Positions 21,762 to 30,313 of a stretch of 57,783 nt of DNA are shown piece after piece. The stretch lies in contig JBHIBD010000004.1 of NCBI GenBank assembly GCA_046758865.1, forward strand, positions 1 to 57,783, in the 5' to 3' direction. Position numbers and translations under genes: made by a program. The stretch comes from JBHIBD01 sp046758865. Lineage in GTDB: Bacteria > Planctomycetota > Brocadiia > Brocadiales > Bathyanammoxibiaceae. Every line of letters starts with the position of its first letter. Positions within the stretch are counted from its first letter, which is position 1. The notes beneath the pieces are model-generated. The model was not told the origin of the DNA and did not search any database. It saw only the letters and a list, made by a program, of their open reading frames with translations.

Positions 21762-23705
21762 TCATTGGCTCTTTCGTCCACCACTTGGGTTCTCGGACCC
21801 AGAGAATGTGGTGACACCGTGGACAGCCTTTTTCTTTTCGTGTCTTTCCCTTTTCTCTTTTTCTTTCTCCTCAATACCCAGGAGGTCTGCTACCGTCTCA
21901 CCCTCCAGAATCTCCTCCTCCTCCAATTTGCGGGCAAGGAGCTCAAGTTTGTCCCTATTTTCAGATAGCAACCGACAGGCCTTGTCGTAGCTTTCTTTTA
22001 CAATCTTGGTAACTTCCTCATCGATGGCAATAGCCGTGTTCTCACTATACTCCTTTTCCTGCACCAAATCATGGCCCAAAAAGATGTTGCCTGACTGCCT
22101 CCCAAATGTCTGCGGCCCAAGCTTTTCGCTCATACCAAATTTACAGACGTAGTCCCTGGCCAGGCGTGTTACCTTTTCAAGGTCATTGTGCGCACCCGTA
22201 GATATCTCTCCAAAAATCAGGGCCTCGGCCGCCCTTCCACCTAGGAACACGCACAGCATGTCCAAAATCTCAGACTTAGTGGTTAGATACTTATCCTCCG
22301 TGGGCAGTTGGAGTGTATAGCCCAGTGCCGCAGAACCCCTGGGTATTATGGATACCTTGTGCACGGGGTCAGTGTTGGGGAGTAGGGCAGCTACCAGGGT
22401 ATGGCCAGACTCATGGTAGGCCACCGTATTTTTCTCCTCCGCACTCATTACCCTACTCTTACGCTCAGGGCCAGCTATCACCCTATCGATAGCGTCTTCC
22501 ATCTCTTCCGTCTCTACATACTCCTTATTGCGCCGGGCTGCCAGTAGTGCCGCCTCGTTTACCACATTGGCCAGGTCTGCGCCTGAGAACCCGGGGGTGC
22601 GTTTGGCAACGACCTTTAAGTCCACATGTGGGCCCAGCTTTACGTTCTTTGTGTGAACCCTTAGAATCGCCTCCCTCCCGAGGAGGTCGGGCCTATCAAC
22701 GGTTATCTGGCGGTCAAATCTTCCGGGCCTCAGTAAAGCCATGTCCAGGACGTCTGGGCGGTTTGTAGCAGCCATAATAATGACACCCTTTTGGGAGGAG
22801 AATCCGTCCATCTCTGCCAAGAGTTGGTTAAGGGTTTGTTCCCTTTCGTCGTGTCCACCACCCAAGCCGGTTCCCCTCTGCCTGCCCACGCTGTCTATCT
22901 CATCAATAAAGACTATGCACGGGGCCTTCTCCTTTGCCTGCTCGAACATATCTCGTACCCTGGCAGCACCCATGCCGACAAACATCTCCACAAAATCAGA
23001 GCCACTTATGGAAAAGAATGGCACACCTGCCTCTCCCGCTACCGCCCTGGCCAGCAGGGTCTTTCCCGTACCGGGTGCTCCTATCAACAGCACGCCTTTG
23101 GGTATCTTGCCTCCCAACTTCTGGAACCGCTCAGGATAGGAAAGAAAGGCAATTATCTCTTTAAGTTCCTCTTTTGCCTCCTCGCAACCTGCTACGTCCT
23201 CAAAGGTTGTCTTTTCCGATTCACTTTCCGTATAGAGTTTTGTCTTCGCCTTGCCAAACGACATGAAAGGTGCACCCATACCCCCCATGCGCCTGAACAG
23301 GAAGAACCATATTATGCCCATCATGGCCAGGGGGAACAGCCACCACATCAAGAAATTCCTGAGGAAGTTGTTCTCCGCCTCTCCCTTGAAGGTGATATTG
23401 AGCTCCTCCAGCTCAGTAACGAGCTTCGGGTCCTGAACAGCTACAGTAACAAAAGCCACTTCCTCCCATCCCTCACCCTCCTGGGAAGGCCTTCGGTAGC
23501 GGCCTCTTATGTAGGTTTGCCCGACAGAGCAGTCTACTAGCTCACCGTTTTTGAGATATTCTTTAAACTGCGTGTACGTAATCTCTTCCGCCTTAGGTGT
23601 CACCATCACCTGTAGTGCATACATCACCACCAGGAAGAGAAGCAGGTACCCTATAGAAAATGTGGCCCTATTAGATTTCGGCTTCTTTTGGGGTTTCTTT
23701 TCCAT
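21762..23705 (-). CDS. ftsH: ATP-dependent zinc metalloprotease FtsH
   Basis: FtsH is a membrane-anchored AAA+ protease that degrades misfolded membrane proteins and regulators. Seen here: membrane helix 1 (about 17-35), periplasmic domain (36-117), helix 2 (118-137), Walker A GAPGTGKT (209-216), Walker B IVFIDEID (264-271), second region of homology (about 311-334, ATNRPDVLDMALLRPGRFDRQ), zinc site HESGH (431-435) and the downstream Asp ligand in GAHNDLEKVT. The tail is highly charged (EEKEKEKRERHEKKK). Length 647 is typical. It has its own promoter and a structured leader upstream, and a strong terminator downstream, so it is a single-gene unit. Confidence 0.98.
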   Translation of the reverse strand: MEKKPQKKPKSNRATFSIGYLLLFLVVMYALQVMVTPKAEEITYTQFKEYLKNGELVDCSVGQTYIRGRYRRPSQEGEGWEEVAFVTVAVQDPKLVTELEELNITFKGEAENNFLRNFLMWWLFPLAMMGIIWFFLFRRMGGMGAPFMSFGKAKTKLYTESESEKTTFEDVAGCEEAKEELKEIIAFLSYPERFQKLGGKIPKGVLLIGAPGTGKTLLARAVAGEAGVPFFSISGSDFVEMFVGMGAARVRDMFEQAKEKAPCIVFIDEIDSVGRQRGTGLGGGHDEREQTLNQLLAEMDGFSSQKGVIIMAATNRPDVLDMALLRPGRFDRQITVDRPDLLGREAILRVHTKNVKLGPHVDLKVVAKRTPGFSGADLANVVNEAALLAARRNKEYVETEEMEDAIDRVIAGPERKSRVMSAEEKNTVAYHESGHTLVAALLPNTDPVHKVSIIPRGSAALGYTLQLPTEDKYLTTKSEILDMLCVFLGGRAAEALIFGEISTGAHNDLEKVTRLARDYVCKFGMSEKLGPQTFGRQSGNIFLGHDLVQEKEYSENTAIAIDEEVTKIVKESYDKACRLLSENRDKLELLARKLEEEEILEGETVADLLGIEEKEKEKRERHEKKKAVHGVTTFSGSENPSGGRKSQ

Positions 23706-23758
23706 ACTTTCGCTGCGTCCCTCTAACCAAAATTACCACTCACTATAATCTTAGAAGA

Positions 23759-23789
23759 GTGAGACCGGGCCTTACCGCCCGATTCTCAC
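23759..23789 (-). promoter_or_regulatory. Hairpin at the 5' end of the ftsH leader
   Basis: On the minus strand GTGAGA-A-TCGGGC (23789-23777) pairs with GCCCGG-T-CTCAC (23770-23759) around a six-base loop. It begins about 5 nt after the predicted transcription start, within a leader of about 90 nt. It could protect the transcript end or tune ftsH expression; no known riboswitch or thermometer family is matched. Confidence 0.45.
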
Positions 23790-23800
23790 TTTCCCCAAAT

Positions 23801-23829
23801 ATTATATGCAAAGGATTCACGGAAGTCAA
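23801..23829 (-). promoter_or_regulatory. Promoter of ftsH
   Basis: On the minus strand TTGACT (23829-23824), 17-bp spacer, TATAAT (23806-23801). Near-consensus; transcription start expected about 23794. Confidence 0.75.
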
Positions 23830-23851
23830 AACAATATAAGGTGCTTTTCCA

Positions 23852-23879
23852 TTGACATTTAGTACCGTTTTTGTCTAAA
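23852..23879 (+). promoter_or_regulatory. Promoter for tRNA-Pro
   Basis: TTGACA (23852-23857), 16-bp spacer, TCTAAA (23874-23879, 4/6). The tRNA starts 65 bp further on. Confidence 0.5.
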
Positions 23880-23944
23880 TTGGGCAGGGTTTGATTTGGC
23901 TAGCAACAAAAATTCTATCAAGATATAAGTAAGGTATCTCCCGT

Positions 23945-24023
23945 CGGGGCGTGGCGCAGCCTGGCTTAGCGCGCTACCTTGGGGTGGTAGAGGTCGCTGG
24001 TTCGAATCCAGTCGCCCCGACCA
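23945..24023 (+). tRNA. tRNA-Pro, anticodon GGG
   Basis: The acceptor stem CGGGGCG (23945-23951) pairs with CGCCCCG (24013-24019). The anticodon arm CTACC-TTGGGGT-GGTAG carries anticodon GGG (23981-23983), and the T-arm CGCTGGTTCGAATCCAGTC is canonical. Discriminator A, encoded CCA (24021-24023). The C at position 1 is typical of bacterial tRNA-Pro. Confidence 0.95.
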
Positions 24024-24161
24024 TTTTTCACATCACAACCCCCTCTGTGAATAAGGTCTAGCGAAAGCTGTACGGATTTTTTAATTTGGCGGTGTCGAGG
24101 TTCTTGTCTGTATACTGTACGCACACATTAAATTAAGGTACACACTAAAGTCCCTAAACAA

Positions 24162-24199
24162 AAGAGGCGTGGAAGGTTTGAAGACCTTCCGCGCCTCTT
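24162..24199 (-). terminator. Terminator of the exported-protein gene
   Basis: A 15-bp near-perfect stem (AAGAGGCG-GGAAGGT with ACCTTCC-CGCCTCTT) around TTGAAG. On the minus strand the stem ends in TCTTTTG, about 60 bp after the stop of the gene at 24256. Confidence 0.65.
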
Positions 24200-24255
24200 A
24201 CATTTTCTTCCCTAAAAATATCGCCAACTATGAGGAAAAACCAAACAATCTACTA

Positions 24256-24693
24256 TTACTTTGCGTCCTCGTAGAGGCTGTAGTGCGCCTTGAAGTCCTT
24301 GCACTCGAAGTTGGCGCTGCCGTTTCCAGTAGCTATAATCAGCCGCTTTTCCACTACCGGGGCGTGATGACCGCTGACATATACAGGTATTGTGCTATCC
24401 ACAAGGCCCATCTCTGGGTTCCAAGGGAAGCACCTCACCTCATACGTTTTGCCTGAATCGGGTACGTTTATAGTGCAGCCAGAGCCAGTAGTATCAATGC
24501 AGACAAAGACGGGGGTAGCAGTGTTCTTTACCCTGGCGCTAAACTCAGCAGGGACACCCTTACCTGTATCCTTATTTACCAGCTTACACTTTATACCTGC
24601 AACCGCCTGGTCGCTGAAGGAGTATGATGCCACTGAAAAGCATACTAGGCTCCCCAGGACCAAGGCACCTGCCATCCTTAACAAACTCCTCAT
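24256..24693 (-). CDS. Exported protein of unknown function
   Basis: The ATG at 24693 is 9 bp after AAGGAGG and starts a signal peptide (MRSLLRMAGALVLGSLVCFSVASYSFS). The mature part (about 115 residues) contains four Cys, all probably in beta-rich segments (IKCKLVNKDTGKGVPAEFSARVKN, FVCIDTTGSGCTINVPDSGKTYEVRCFPWNP). The pattern of short strands around a bound NTATPVFV-like segment suggests a small beta-sandwich. No family recognised. It has its own promoter and terminator, hence a single-gene unit. Confidence 0.68.
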   Translation of the reverse strand: MRSLLRMAGALVLGSLVCFSVASYSFSDQAVAGIKCKLVNKDTGKGVPAEFSARVKNTATPVFVCIDTTGSGCTINVPDSGKTYEVRCFPWNPEMGLVDSTIPVYVSGHHAPVVEKRLIIATGNGSANFECKDFKAHYSLYEDAK

Positions 24694-24763
24694 CTCGAAC
24701 ACCCTCCTTTCTCGGCTTGGATATTATACAGCCTTCATAAGCCCCCACAAAATTTCGAAAAAA

Positions 24764-24792
24764 ATATTACTCGTATAACCTGCCCATGTCAA
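24764..24792 (-). promoter_or_regulatory. Promoter for the exported-protein gene
   Basis: On the minus strand TTGACA (24792-24787), 17-bp spacer, TAATAT (24769-24764, 4/6), about 70 bp ahead of the start codon. Confidence 0.5.
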
Positions 24793-25172
24793 GGAAAATA
24801 TTGACCATGGCTGTTGAATACATAGACATGATAACACACACCGAGACCTCGGGAAAATCTGTTTTTGTGGTGGATGGCCTAGGCACCCTAATTTTAACTG
24901 TATACAGGAGTAGGGTACGCAGCAACTCACCCTACTAATCTTCCCGAACGAAACGCAGTTTCTGTGTAGGGACGGGCCTCGCAGTTGTGCGAGAACTGAC
25001 AGAAACGAGTTCGTCAAAAGCAAATCTCCGCCAAAGGCAGATACGCCTTCGGCATAACCACCCTCCGGAGGCTGCCCCTCGCACGACCTTTTCCCACAAA
25101 ATACTTCTGAAGTGTTACCTGTGTCAACAAATAATACGAATAAAAATAAATTAAAATTTTCTCTCCTTTGTC
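24793..25172. other. Non-coding stretch with decayed repeat fragments
   Basis: No credible gene. TTTGTGGTGGATGGCCT (24871-24887) resembles TTTGTGGTGGACGGCCT (395-411). GTAGGGACGGGCC (24966-24978) resembles a cassette end. The part 25028-25095 is rich in GCC/GGC palindromes. Confidence 0.45.
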
Positions 25173-25200
25173 TTGACAGGTATTGCTTGAACGTTATAAT
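25173..25200 (+). promoter_or_regulatory. Consensus promoter for the small charged ORF and nth
   Basis: TTGACA (25173-25178) and TATAAT (25195-25200), both 6/6, with a 16-bp spacer. It excludes the open frame starting at 25112 as a gene, because that start is upstream of the promoter. Confidence 0.75.
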
Positions 25201-25296
25201 TTTTTACATCTTTGCCCTATTACCTGCGGTGCTGGGTGGATGTTTGGTCGTTCTCCATAATGCCTTTATGGTAATGATCAAATTGCTGAGGTAAAA

Positions 25297-25482
25297 ATGC
25301 TAACGCTAATAAAAACCAAAGGAACAGATGGGCGAAAGAAATTAGCGCGATTGGCACTCATAAAGGAGAGATACAAAAAACTGGTCCTGGAGCCAAGAAG
25401 GGAAATAGAATTTGAATTGGAAAAGGACCTGGAAGAAGAAACTCTGAGTGACTTTCGCTCTACCAACTTTACCCAGGTCTAA
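25297..25482 (+). CDS. Small highly charged protein, unknown function
   Basis: The 61 residues (MLTLIKTKGTDGRKKLARL..., then EIEFELEKDLEEETLSD) are Lys/Arg-rich in the first half and Glu-rich in the second, probably helical. GAGG lies 6 bp before the ATG. It is the first frame after a consensus promoter, about 90 nt downstream of the predicted transcription start, and nth follows 85 bp later in the same direction. Not recognised as any family. Confidence 0.5.
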   Translation: MLTLIKTKGTDGRKKLARLALIKERYKKLVLEPRREIEFELEKDLEEETLSDFRSTNFTQV

Positions 25483-25567
25483 AAATAGCGAAAAGCCTCC
25501 TCTCAGAAGAAATCTCACCTGAATTAAGAAGTAGCAGTTTAGCCCCAGTTAGAATTACTCTTACACC

Positions 25568-26227
25568 GTGTCTAAAACAAATCTCGACATACAAAAAGTA
25601 ATTACTACCATAAAACGAGTAAATAGTGCATTCAAAGAGCCTACAGTAACCACAGTAGCTAAAAGCCGAAGCCCTTTTAAGGTGCTTATCTCCTGCCTAT
25701 TGAGTCTGCGGACCAAGGACAACGTTACATCTGTCGCCAGCGAGAGGCTGTTCCAACTAGCAGACACGCCTGAAGGCATGTTAAAACTAAACACCTCGGA
25801 TATACAAAGGGCCATATATCCCGTTGGCTTCTATAAAACAAAGGCCGCGAGGATAAAGGATATATGCAAGGCCTTGATTGAGGAATACGGTGGGAGGGTC
25901 CCTGATGATATAGATACCCTTCTGAAGTTCTCAGGCATAGGGCGAAAGACAGCAAACTTAGTGGTAACACTTGGGTATGGCAAGCCCGGTATCTGTGTGG
26001 ACACTCACGTGCACAGAATCACCAACCGCTGGGGATATGTAAAGACCAAGACACCTGTTGAAACAGAGTTTGCACTGAGAAAGATGCTTCCCGGGAGGTA
26101 CTGGCTCGTTATTAACGACATCTTAGTCACCTACGGACAAAACGTCTGCACCCCCATCCTGCCAAAATGCAGCATCTGCAAGGTCTACTGGTACTGCAAA
26201 AGAGTGGGTGTGAAAAAACACCGTTGA
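25568..26227 (+). CDS. nth: Endonuclease III-like DNA glycosylase/AP lyase
   Basis: Nth removes oxidised pyrimidines and cuts at the abasic site in base-excision repair. The helix-hairpin-helix LLKFSGIGRKTANLVV contains the catalytic Lys (GRKTAN) and is followed by VDTHVHRITNRWG with the catalytic Asp. The [4Fe-4S] cluster motif CTPILPKCSICKVYWYC has the exact Cx6Cx2Cx5C spacing. Length (219) is normal. The start is a GTG at 25568 without a clear ribosome-binding site, so the true start may be slightly different. Probably co-transcribed with the small ORF upstream. Confidence 0.93.
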   Translation: MSKTNLDIQKVITTIKRVNSAFKEPTVTTVAKSRSPFKVLISCLLSLRTKDNVTSVASERLFQLADTPEGMLKLNTSDIQRAIYPVGFYKTKAARIKDICKALIEEYGGRVPDDIDTLLKFSGIGRKTANLVVTLGYGKPGICVDTHVHRITNRWGYVKTKTPVETEFALRKMLPGRYWLVINDILVTYGQNVCTPILPKCSICKVYWYCKRVGVKKHR

Positions 26228-26406
26228 GTGATGGGTCTTCAGACCTGTCCGTCAAGGCCCTCTACCACAGCGAACAGACCTTCAGGTCTGTCCCTATAAA
26301 AAGTATTATCGCGTAGGGAGAGACTCTCCCATCCACACGGAGGACAACAAAAGCCACCATACAGACAAAGTACATCAACTCGATGTGGTTGCCCCATTTA
26401 TGGGGC
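26228..26406. repeat. Decayed repeat cassette plus GCCCCAT hairpin
   Basis: GGTCTTCAGACC (26233-26244), TGTCCGTC and CAGACCTTCAGGTCTGTCCCTA (to 26296) are the parts of the cassette at 1813-1870. GCCCCATTTATGGGGC (26391-26406) matches the hairpin at 549-564. Confidence 0.55.
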
Positions 26407-26434
26407 AGACAATTTGAGCCGATAAATAAGGTCA

Positions 26435-27349
26435 CTACAAGGATAAGGCGTTGGGCAAATCCTTTCCGGTAAGGCGCCGATATGCCTCCAAATATTTCTC
26501 GGAGGTCTTTTCTACTACCTCCTGGGGGAGAGGTGGTGCAGGTGGGGTCTTGTCCCAGCCGGTGGACTCCAAATAATCCCTTACGTACTGCTTATCAAAG
26601 GAGGGCTGGGGACGTCCAGGGCGGTAACCCTCCAAGGGCCAGAAACGAGAGGAGTCGGGTGTGAACACCTCGTCTATTAGGATGAGTTTCTCGTCCAAAA
26701 AACCCCACTCAAACTTTGCATCGGCGATTATTATCCCCTTTTCCAAGGCATACATACTGGCTTCAACGAATATGGCAATGCTTTTACCCATAATTTCCTG
26801 AGAAATATCCTTGCCCAGCATCTCTATCATCCGCTCAACCGGTATATTTAGGTCATGACCGCTAGTGGCCTTGGTGGCCGGGGTGAAGATAGGTTCTGGC
26901 AGCTTCTCCGACTGCCTAAGGCCCTGACCCAGTTTAACATCCTGGACACCCCCCGTGTCCCGATATTCCTTTAGGGCCGAGCCGGCAAGATATCCCCTAA
27001 CCACGCACTCAACGGGTAGCGGACGCGCCTTCTCCACTAGCATGGAGCGTCCCGACAGGACATCACCAAAAGGTGTCAACACCTCTCCTATCTCTCTAAT
27101 ATCGGAGGTAATGAAATGAGATTGGGTTATGTGTGAAAGTTTCTTGAACCAGAACTCTGACAGGGCTGTCAGCACCTTTCCTTTGTAAGGAATGCCTGTT
27201 GGAAGTACCACGTCGAAGACAGAAATCCTGTCGGTGGCAACAAAGAGTAGTTTCCCGCCAAACTCGTATATATCCCTGACCTTTCCCCTCTTGAAGAGGG
27301 AGAGGCTGGGGAGGGAGGTCTCTAGGATGACGGTGTCATCTCTCTTCAC
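26435..27349 (-). CDS. purC: Phosphoribosylaminoimidazole-succinocarboxamide synthase
   Basis: PurC joins CAIR and aspartate with ATP to SAICAR in purine synthesis. Seen: KRGKVRDIYEFGGKLLFVATDRISVFDVVLP at the start, PVECVVRGYLAGSALKEY, ATKATSGHDLNI, IIADAKFEWGF and IDEVFTPDSSRFWP. Length 304 matches the longer, yeast-like PurC form. Its start overlaps the stop of the J-domain gene by 4 bp, so both are translated from one mRNA. It is separate from the main purine block at 40-50 kb. Confidence 0.96.
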   Translation of the reverse strand: MKRDDTVILETSLPSLSLFKRGKVRDIYEFGGKLLFVATDRISVFDVVLPTGIPYKGKVLTALSEFWFKKLSHITQSHFITSDIREIGEVLTPFGDVLSGRSMLVEKARPLPVECVVRGYLAGSALKEYRDTGGVQDVKLGQGLRQSEKLPEPIFTPATKATSGHDLNIPVERMIEMLGKDISQEIMGKSIAIFVEASMYALEKGIIIADAKFEWGFLDEKLILIDEVFTPDSSRFWPLEGYRPGRPQPSFDKQYVRDYLESTGWDKTPPAPPLPQEVVEKTSEKYLEAYRRLTGKDLPNALSL

Positions 27350-28182
27350 TTTGTGGTGTGATTTGAGGAGAGGCCATTCAGAGGTATGTGTGGAGCAAGC
27401 TTCTCACAGATCCTCTGCACGCCCCTTAAATTGGGCTTTAGAGACAGGGCTATATTCAGATACGTTGCGGCAGAGTAATAATCTCCCAGCTTCAAATAAC
27501 ACTCGGCCATCTTCTTGTGTACGTAGGCCCGTTCACCCCTACCAAGCTTCAACTCCAACACCTTTTCGTAGTACGCGATTGCACTTTTTGGACCAACACG
27601 CCTGGCTAAATGGCGGCAATAGATTCTTCGAATGCGGTCCTTAATCTCATCAAGAAGGTACTGCCTCTTTGTTCCCTGCTCCAGTCGTAGATATGCCTCC
27701 TCGTAAAACTCCAGGGCCTCGGAGTACCTCCTCTGTCTCTCACACTCTTCGGCCAGGAGAAAGGTACAGTCTATGTAGTCCCTAAAGGAGAAATAAGAGA
27801 GGAGATGAAAGCCCTGTATATCCCTCTTGAGACGGTCACAATTCTCCAGTGCCTGTCGTCCCTTGTGGTCTAAGAGGTCCAGGAGTATTGTCCTCACCTG
27901 GAAATTGGTCGTATTCTGCCACTTCTTGGGCGTCCCACCATTATGCCTCCTCATAAGGCCGAGCATCTTATCATAATGATTGCGATGAGACTTATCGCCA
28001 AGCATCTTATAGGCTTGAATTACCAGCTTGACTTTTGTCTCTGCCCAGGGCTTATTTCCATTCCTGTCAGGATGGTATTGCTTAACCAACCTCCTGAAGG
28101 AATGTTTTATCTCCTCGGCACAGGCCCCTTCATTTACATTCAGGACCTCATAATAATTAATAAATCTGTCATGCTCTAACAT
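27346..28182 (-). CDS. J-domain protein with TPR-like C-terminal half
   Basis: Residues 7-72 are a DnaJ domain (NYYEVLNVNEGACAEEIKHSFRRLVKQYHPDRNG...) with the HPD motif, which stimulates Hsp70 ATPase. There is no Gly/Phe region or zinc finger, so it is a class III J-protein. Residues about 110-265 are helical repeats of TPR type (FLLAEECERQRRYSEALEFYEEAYLRL, VHKKMAECYLKLGDYYSAATYLNIALSLKP). It probably brings a client or complex to DnaK. It is coupled to purC by overlap; a functional link to purine synthesis is not evident. Confidence 0.85.
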   Translation of the reverse strand: MLEHDRFINYYEVLNVNEGACAEEIKHSFRRLVKQYHPDRNGNKPWAETKVKLVIQAYKMLGDKSHRNHYDKMLGLMRRHNGGTPKKWQNTTNFQVRTILLDLLDHKGRQALENCDRLKRDIQGFHLLSYFSFRDYIDCTFLLAEECERQRRYSEALEFYEEAYLRLEQGTKRQYLLDEIKDRIRRIYCRHLARRVGPKSAIAYYEKVLELKLGRGERAYVHKKMAECYLKLGDYYSAATYLNIALSLKPNLRGVQRICEKLAPHIPLNGLSSNHTTK

Positions 28183-28493
28183 GGTACAGGACTACAGACA
28201 ATAGAATGCTAGCTTTCAACCGGACATCATTACCCATATTGACGATGTAAGGTCTACCCGCCTTCAAGAGATTCCTGAAAACAGGTTTACCTTGAGGTGG
28301 GCCAGGCCAGTTTTACTGACTCCTCCATATTATTCCTTTTTATCAGCTTTTTTAATTAAGTCAAGTTCTATTATGCATGGGTCTTGAACCCCGAGTCTTT
28401 AACTATCTTGCCAAAAGGGCAAAAAGTAGGTAAGATAGTGCTTTTAAACTATGCCTACAACATGCGGCGCTTGTTTGAGAAAGGACTAAGATT
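28183..28493. other. Divergent intergenic region between the J-domain gene and pckG
   Basis: No gene. It must contain the promoters of both units, but no strong consensus pair was found. A hairpin near the pckG start is listed separately. Confidence 0.5.
28402..28439 (+). promoter_or_regulatory. Hairpin in the pckG upstream region
   Basis: ACTATCTTGCC (28402-28412) pairs with GGTAAGATAGT (28429-28439), 10 of 11 bp. The loop itself holds a small GCC/GGC stem. It lies 54 bp before the start codon and could be a leader structure or an operator-like palindrome. Confidence 0.35.
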
Positions 28494-30293
28494 GTGGCCA
28501 CATACCCTGAGAAATGGGTTGAAGAGGTAGCAAAACTTACTCAACCGGATAAGATTTACTGGTGCAACGGTTCAGAGGAAGAAGCTCGCAAGCTCATCGA
28601 GATAGGAATGAAAGAAGAGCGGCTTGGGGGGCATGCGGTGTTTTATGAACTGAACCAAAAGACGTATCCCAATTGTTATTTGCATCGCAGTCATCCCACC
28701 GATGTAGCGCGTACTGAGCACTTAACCTTTATCTGTCATCAAGATAAAGAGACCGCAGGGCCAAATAATAATTGGATGGGGCCAGAAGAGGCGAAAGAAC
28801 GCCTTACCAGATTATCCAAGGGCTGTATGCGGGGAAGGACAATGTATGTTGTACCTTACATGATGGGACATCCTGACTCACCTTATGCAAAGGCTTGTAT
28901 ACAGCTTACCGATACCAGTTATGTGGCTGTAAGTATGAGAATAATGGCTCGGGTAGGAAGGTTTGTAGTGGAGAAGATTGGGGCTCGTCAGGACTTTGTA
29001 AAGGGGCTCCATTCGGTGGGAGACCTCGACCCTCACAAACGATTTATTATGCATTTCCCCGATGAGAATCTAGTCTGGAGCATTGGTTCTGGTTACGGAG
29101 GAAACGCCCTGTTGGGTAAGAAGTGTTTTGCCTTGAGAATGGCCTCCTGGTTGGGCTTGAAAGAAGGATGGCTGGCCGAACATATGGTGATTATTGGCAT
29201 TGAGGCCCCCCAAGGTAATGTTACCTATGTCACCGTTGCAATGCCTTCTGCCTGTGGAAAGACCAACCTGGCCATGCTAGAGTCCTCACTGCCTGGCTAC
29301 AAGATATGGACCCTGGGTGATGATATTTCCTGGTTAAATATCGGTCCTGACGGGAGGCTATACGCCATCAATCCAGAGGTAGGCTTCTTTGGGGTGGCAC
29401 CAGGGACCTCTATGAAGAGTAATCCCAATATGATGAGGACACTAAAGGCTGCTAAATTCTATCCCACCCTTTTTACAAATACGGCCCTGGACATGGATAC
29501 CAACGAACCCAGGTGGGAGGGGATGGATGGCCCCACACCAAAGAATCTGGTGGATTGGCAGGGCAGACCCTGGGATAGTTCCCGGGGCACAGAGGCCGCA
29601 CATCCCAACTCCAGGTTTACTGTATCTATATATAACTGCCCCACACTCTCGCAAGAATTTGATAACCCCAAGGGTGTGCCCATCTCGGCGATAATCCTGG
29701 GAGGAAGAAGGACGCAACTTATACCCCTGGTGGTGGAGAGCTTTAACTGGCAACACGGCGTATTTTTGGGCGCCAGAACAGGTTCTGAGACTACTGCTGC
29801 CGCTGCTCATCAGGTGGGTGTGGTAAGAAGAGACCCTATGGCCATGCTTCCCTTTTGTGGTTATAATATGGGTGACTATTTTAGGCACTGGATTAATACT
29901 GGAAGAAAGTTAACCCCTCCTCCAAAGATATTTTCAGTTAACTGGTTCAGGACGGACGAGAAAGGGGAGTTCCTCTGGCCAGGATTCGGGGAAAATATTC
30001 GCATATTAAAGTGGATAGTGGATAGGGTAAATAACCGTGTTGATGCTAAGGAAACGCCTTTGGGATATGTTCCGCATTTAAGGGATTTAGACCTGGAGGG
30101 ATTAGATATTCCCAAAGGAAGACTTGAAGAATTATTTGAGATTAACCCACAAGATTGGCAGCAGGAACTGGAGGATATAGAGAAGTTCTTAATTCAATTT
30201 GGTGACCACTTGCCCCAGGAAATCTGGCAAGAGTTCAATATCATGAAGGCAAAACTTGCCCCAAATTTTGTTAAAACAGAGTATCGCGCATAA
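28494..30293 (+). CDS. pckG: Phosphoenolpyruvate carboxykinase (GTP)
   Basis: The enzyme interconverts oxaloacetate + GTP and PEP + GDP + CO2. The 599 residues match the GTP-type family: N-terminal YWCNGSEEEARKL, LHRSHPTDVARTEHLTFICH, the substrate loop near GGNALLGKKCFALR, the P-loop MPSACGKTNLAML (about 248-260), TLGDDISWL with metal-binding Asp, and GARTGSETTAAA. The GTG start at 28494 has AAAGGA 8 bp upstream. It is followed 20 bp later by the prenyltransferase gene. In an autotroph it would serve gluconeogenesis or anaplerotic CO2 fixation (inference). Confidence 0.96.
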   Translation: MATYPEKWVEEVAKLTQPDKIYWCNGSEEEARKLIEIGMKEERLGGHAVFYELNQKTYPNCYLHRSHPTDVARTEHLTFICHQDKETAGPNNNWMGPEEAKERLTRLSKGCMRGRTMYVVPYMMGHPDSPYAKACIQLTDTSYVAVSMRIMARVGRFVVEKIGARQDFVKGLHSVGDLDPHKRFIMHFPDENLVWSIGSGYGGNALLGKKCFALRMASWLGLKEGWLAEHMVIIGIEAPQGNVTYVTVAMPSACGKTNLAMLESSLPGYKIWTLGDDISWLNIGPDGRLYAINPEVGFFGVAPGTSMKSNPNMMRTLKAAKFYPTLFTNTALDMDTNEPRWEGMDGPTPKNLVDWQGRPWDSSRGTEAAHPNSRFTVSIYNCPTLSQEFDNPKGVPISAIILGGRRTQLIPLVVESFNWQHGVFLGARTGSETTAAAAHQVGVVRRDPMAMLPFCGYNMGDYFRHWINTGRKLTPPPKIFSVNWFRTDEKGEFLWPGFGENIRILKWIVDRVNNRVDAKETPLGYVPHLRDLDLEGLDIPKGRLEELFEINPQDWQQELEDIEKFLIQFGDHLPQEIWQEFNIMKAKLAPNFVKTEYRA

Positions 30294-30313
30294 TACACAG
30301 AGAATTTTGAGGT

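Noticed and set aside
22791..23540. 249-codon open frame on the plus strand opposite ftsH
   Set aside because: Complement shadow of ftsH with Cys/His-rich random composition.
25112..25294. 60-codon hydrophobic open frame upstream of the small charged ORF
   Set aside because: Its start lies upstream of a consensus promoter (25173-25200) and the promoter is inside it; no ribosome-binding site; composition not convincing.
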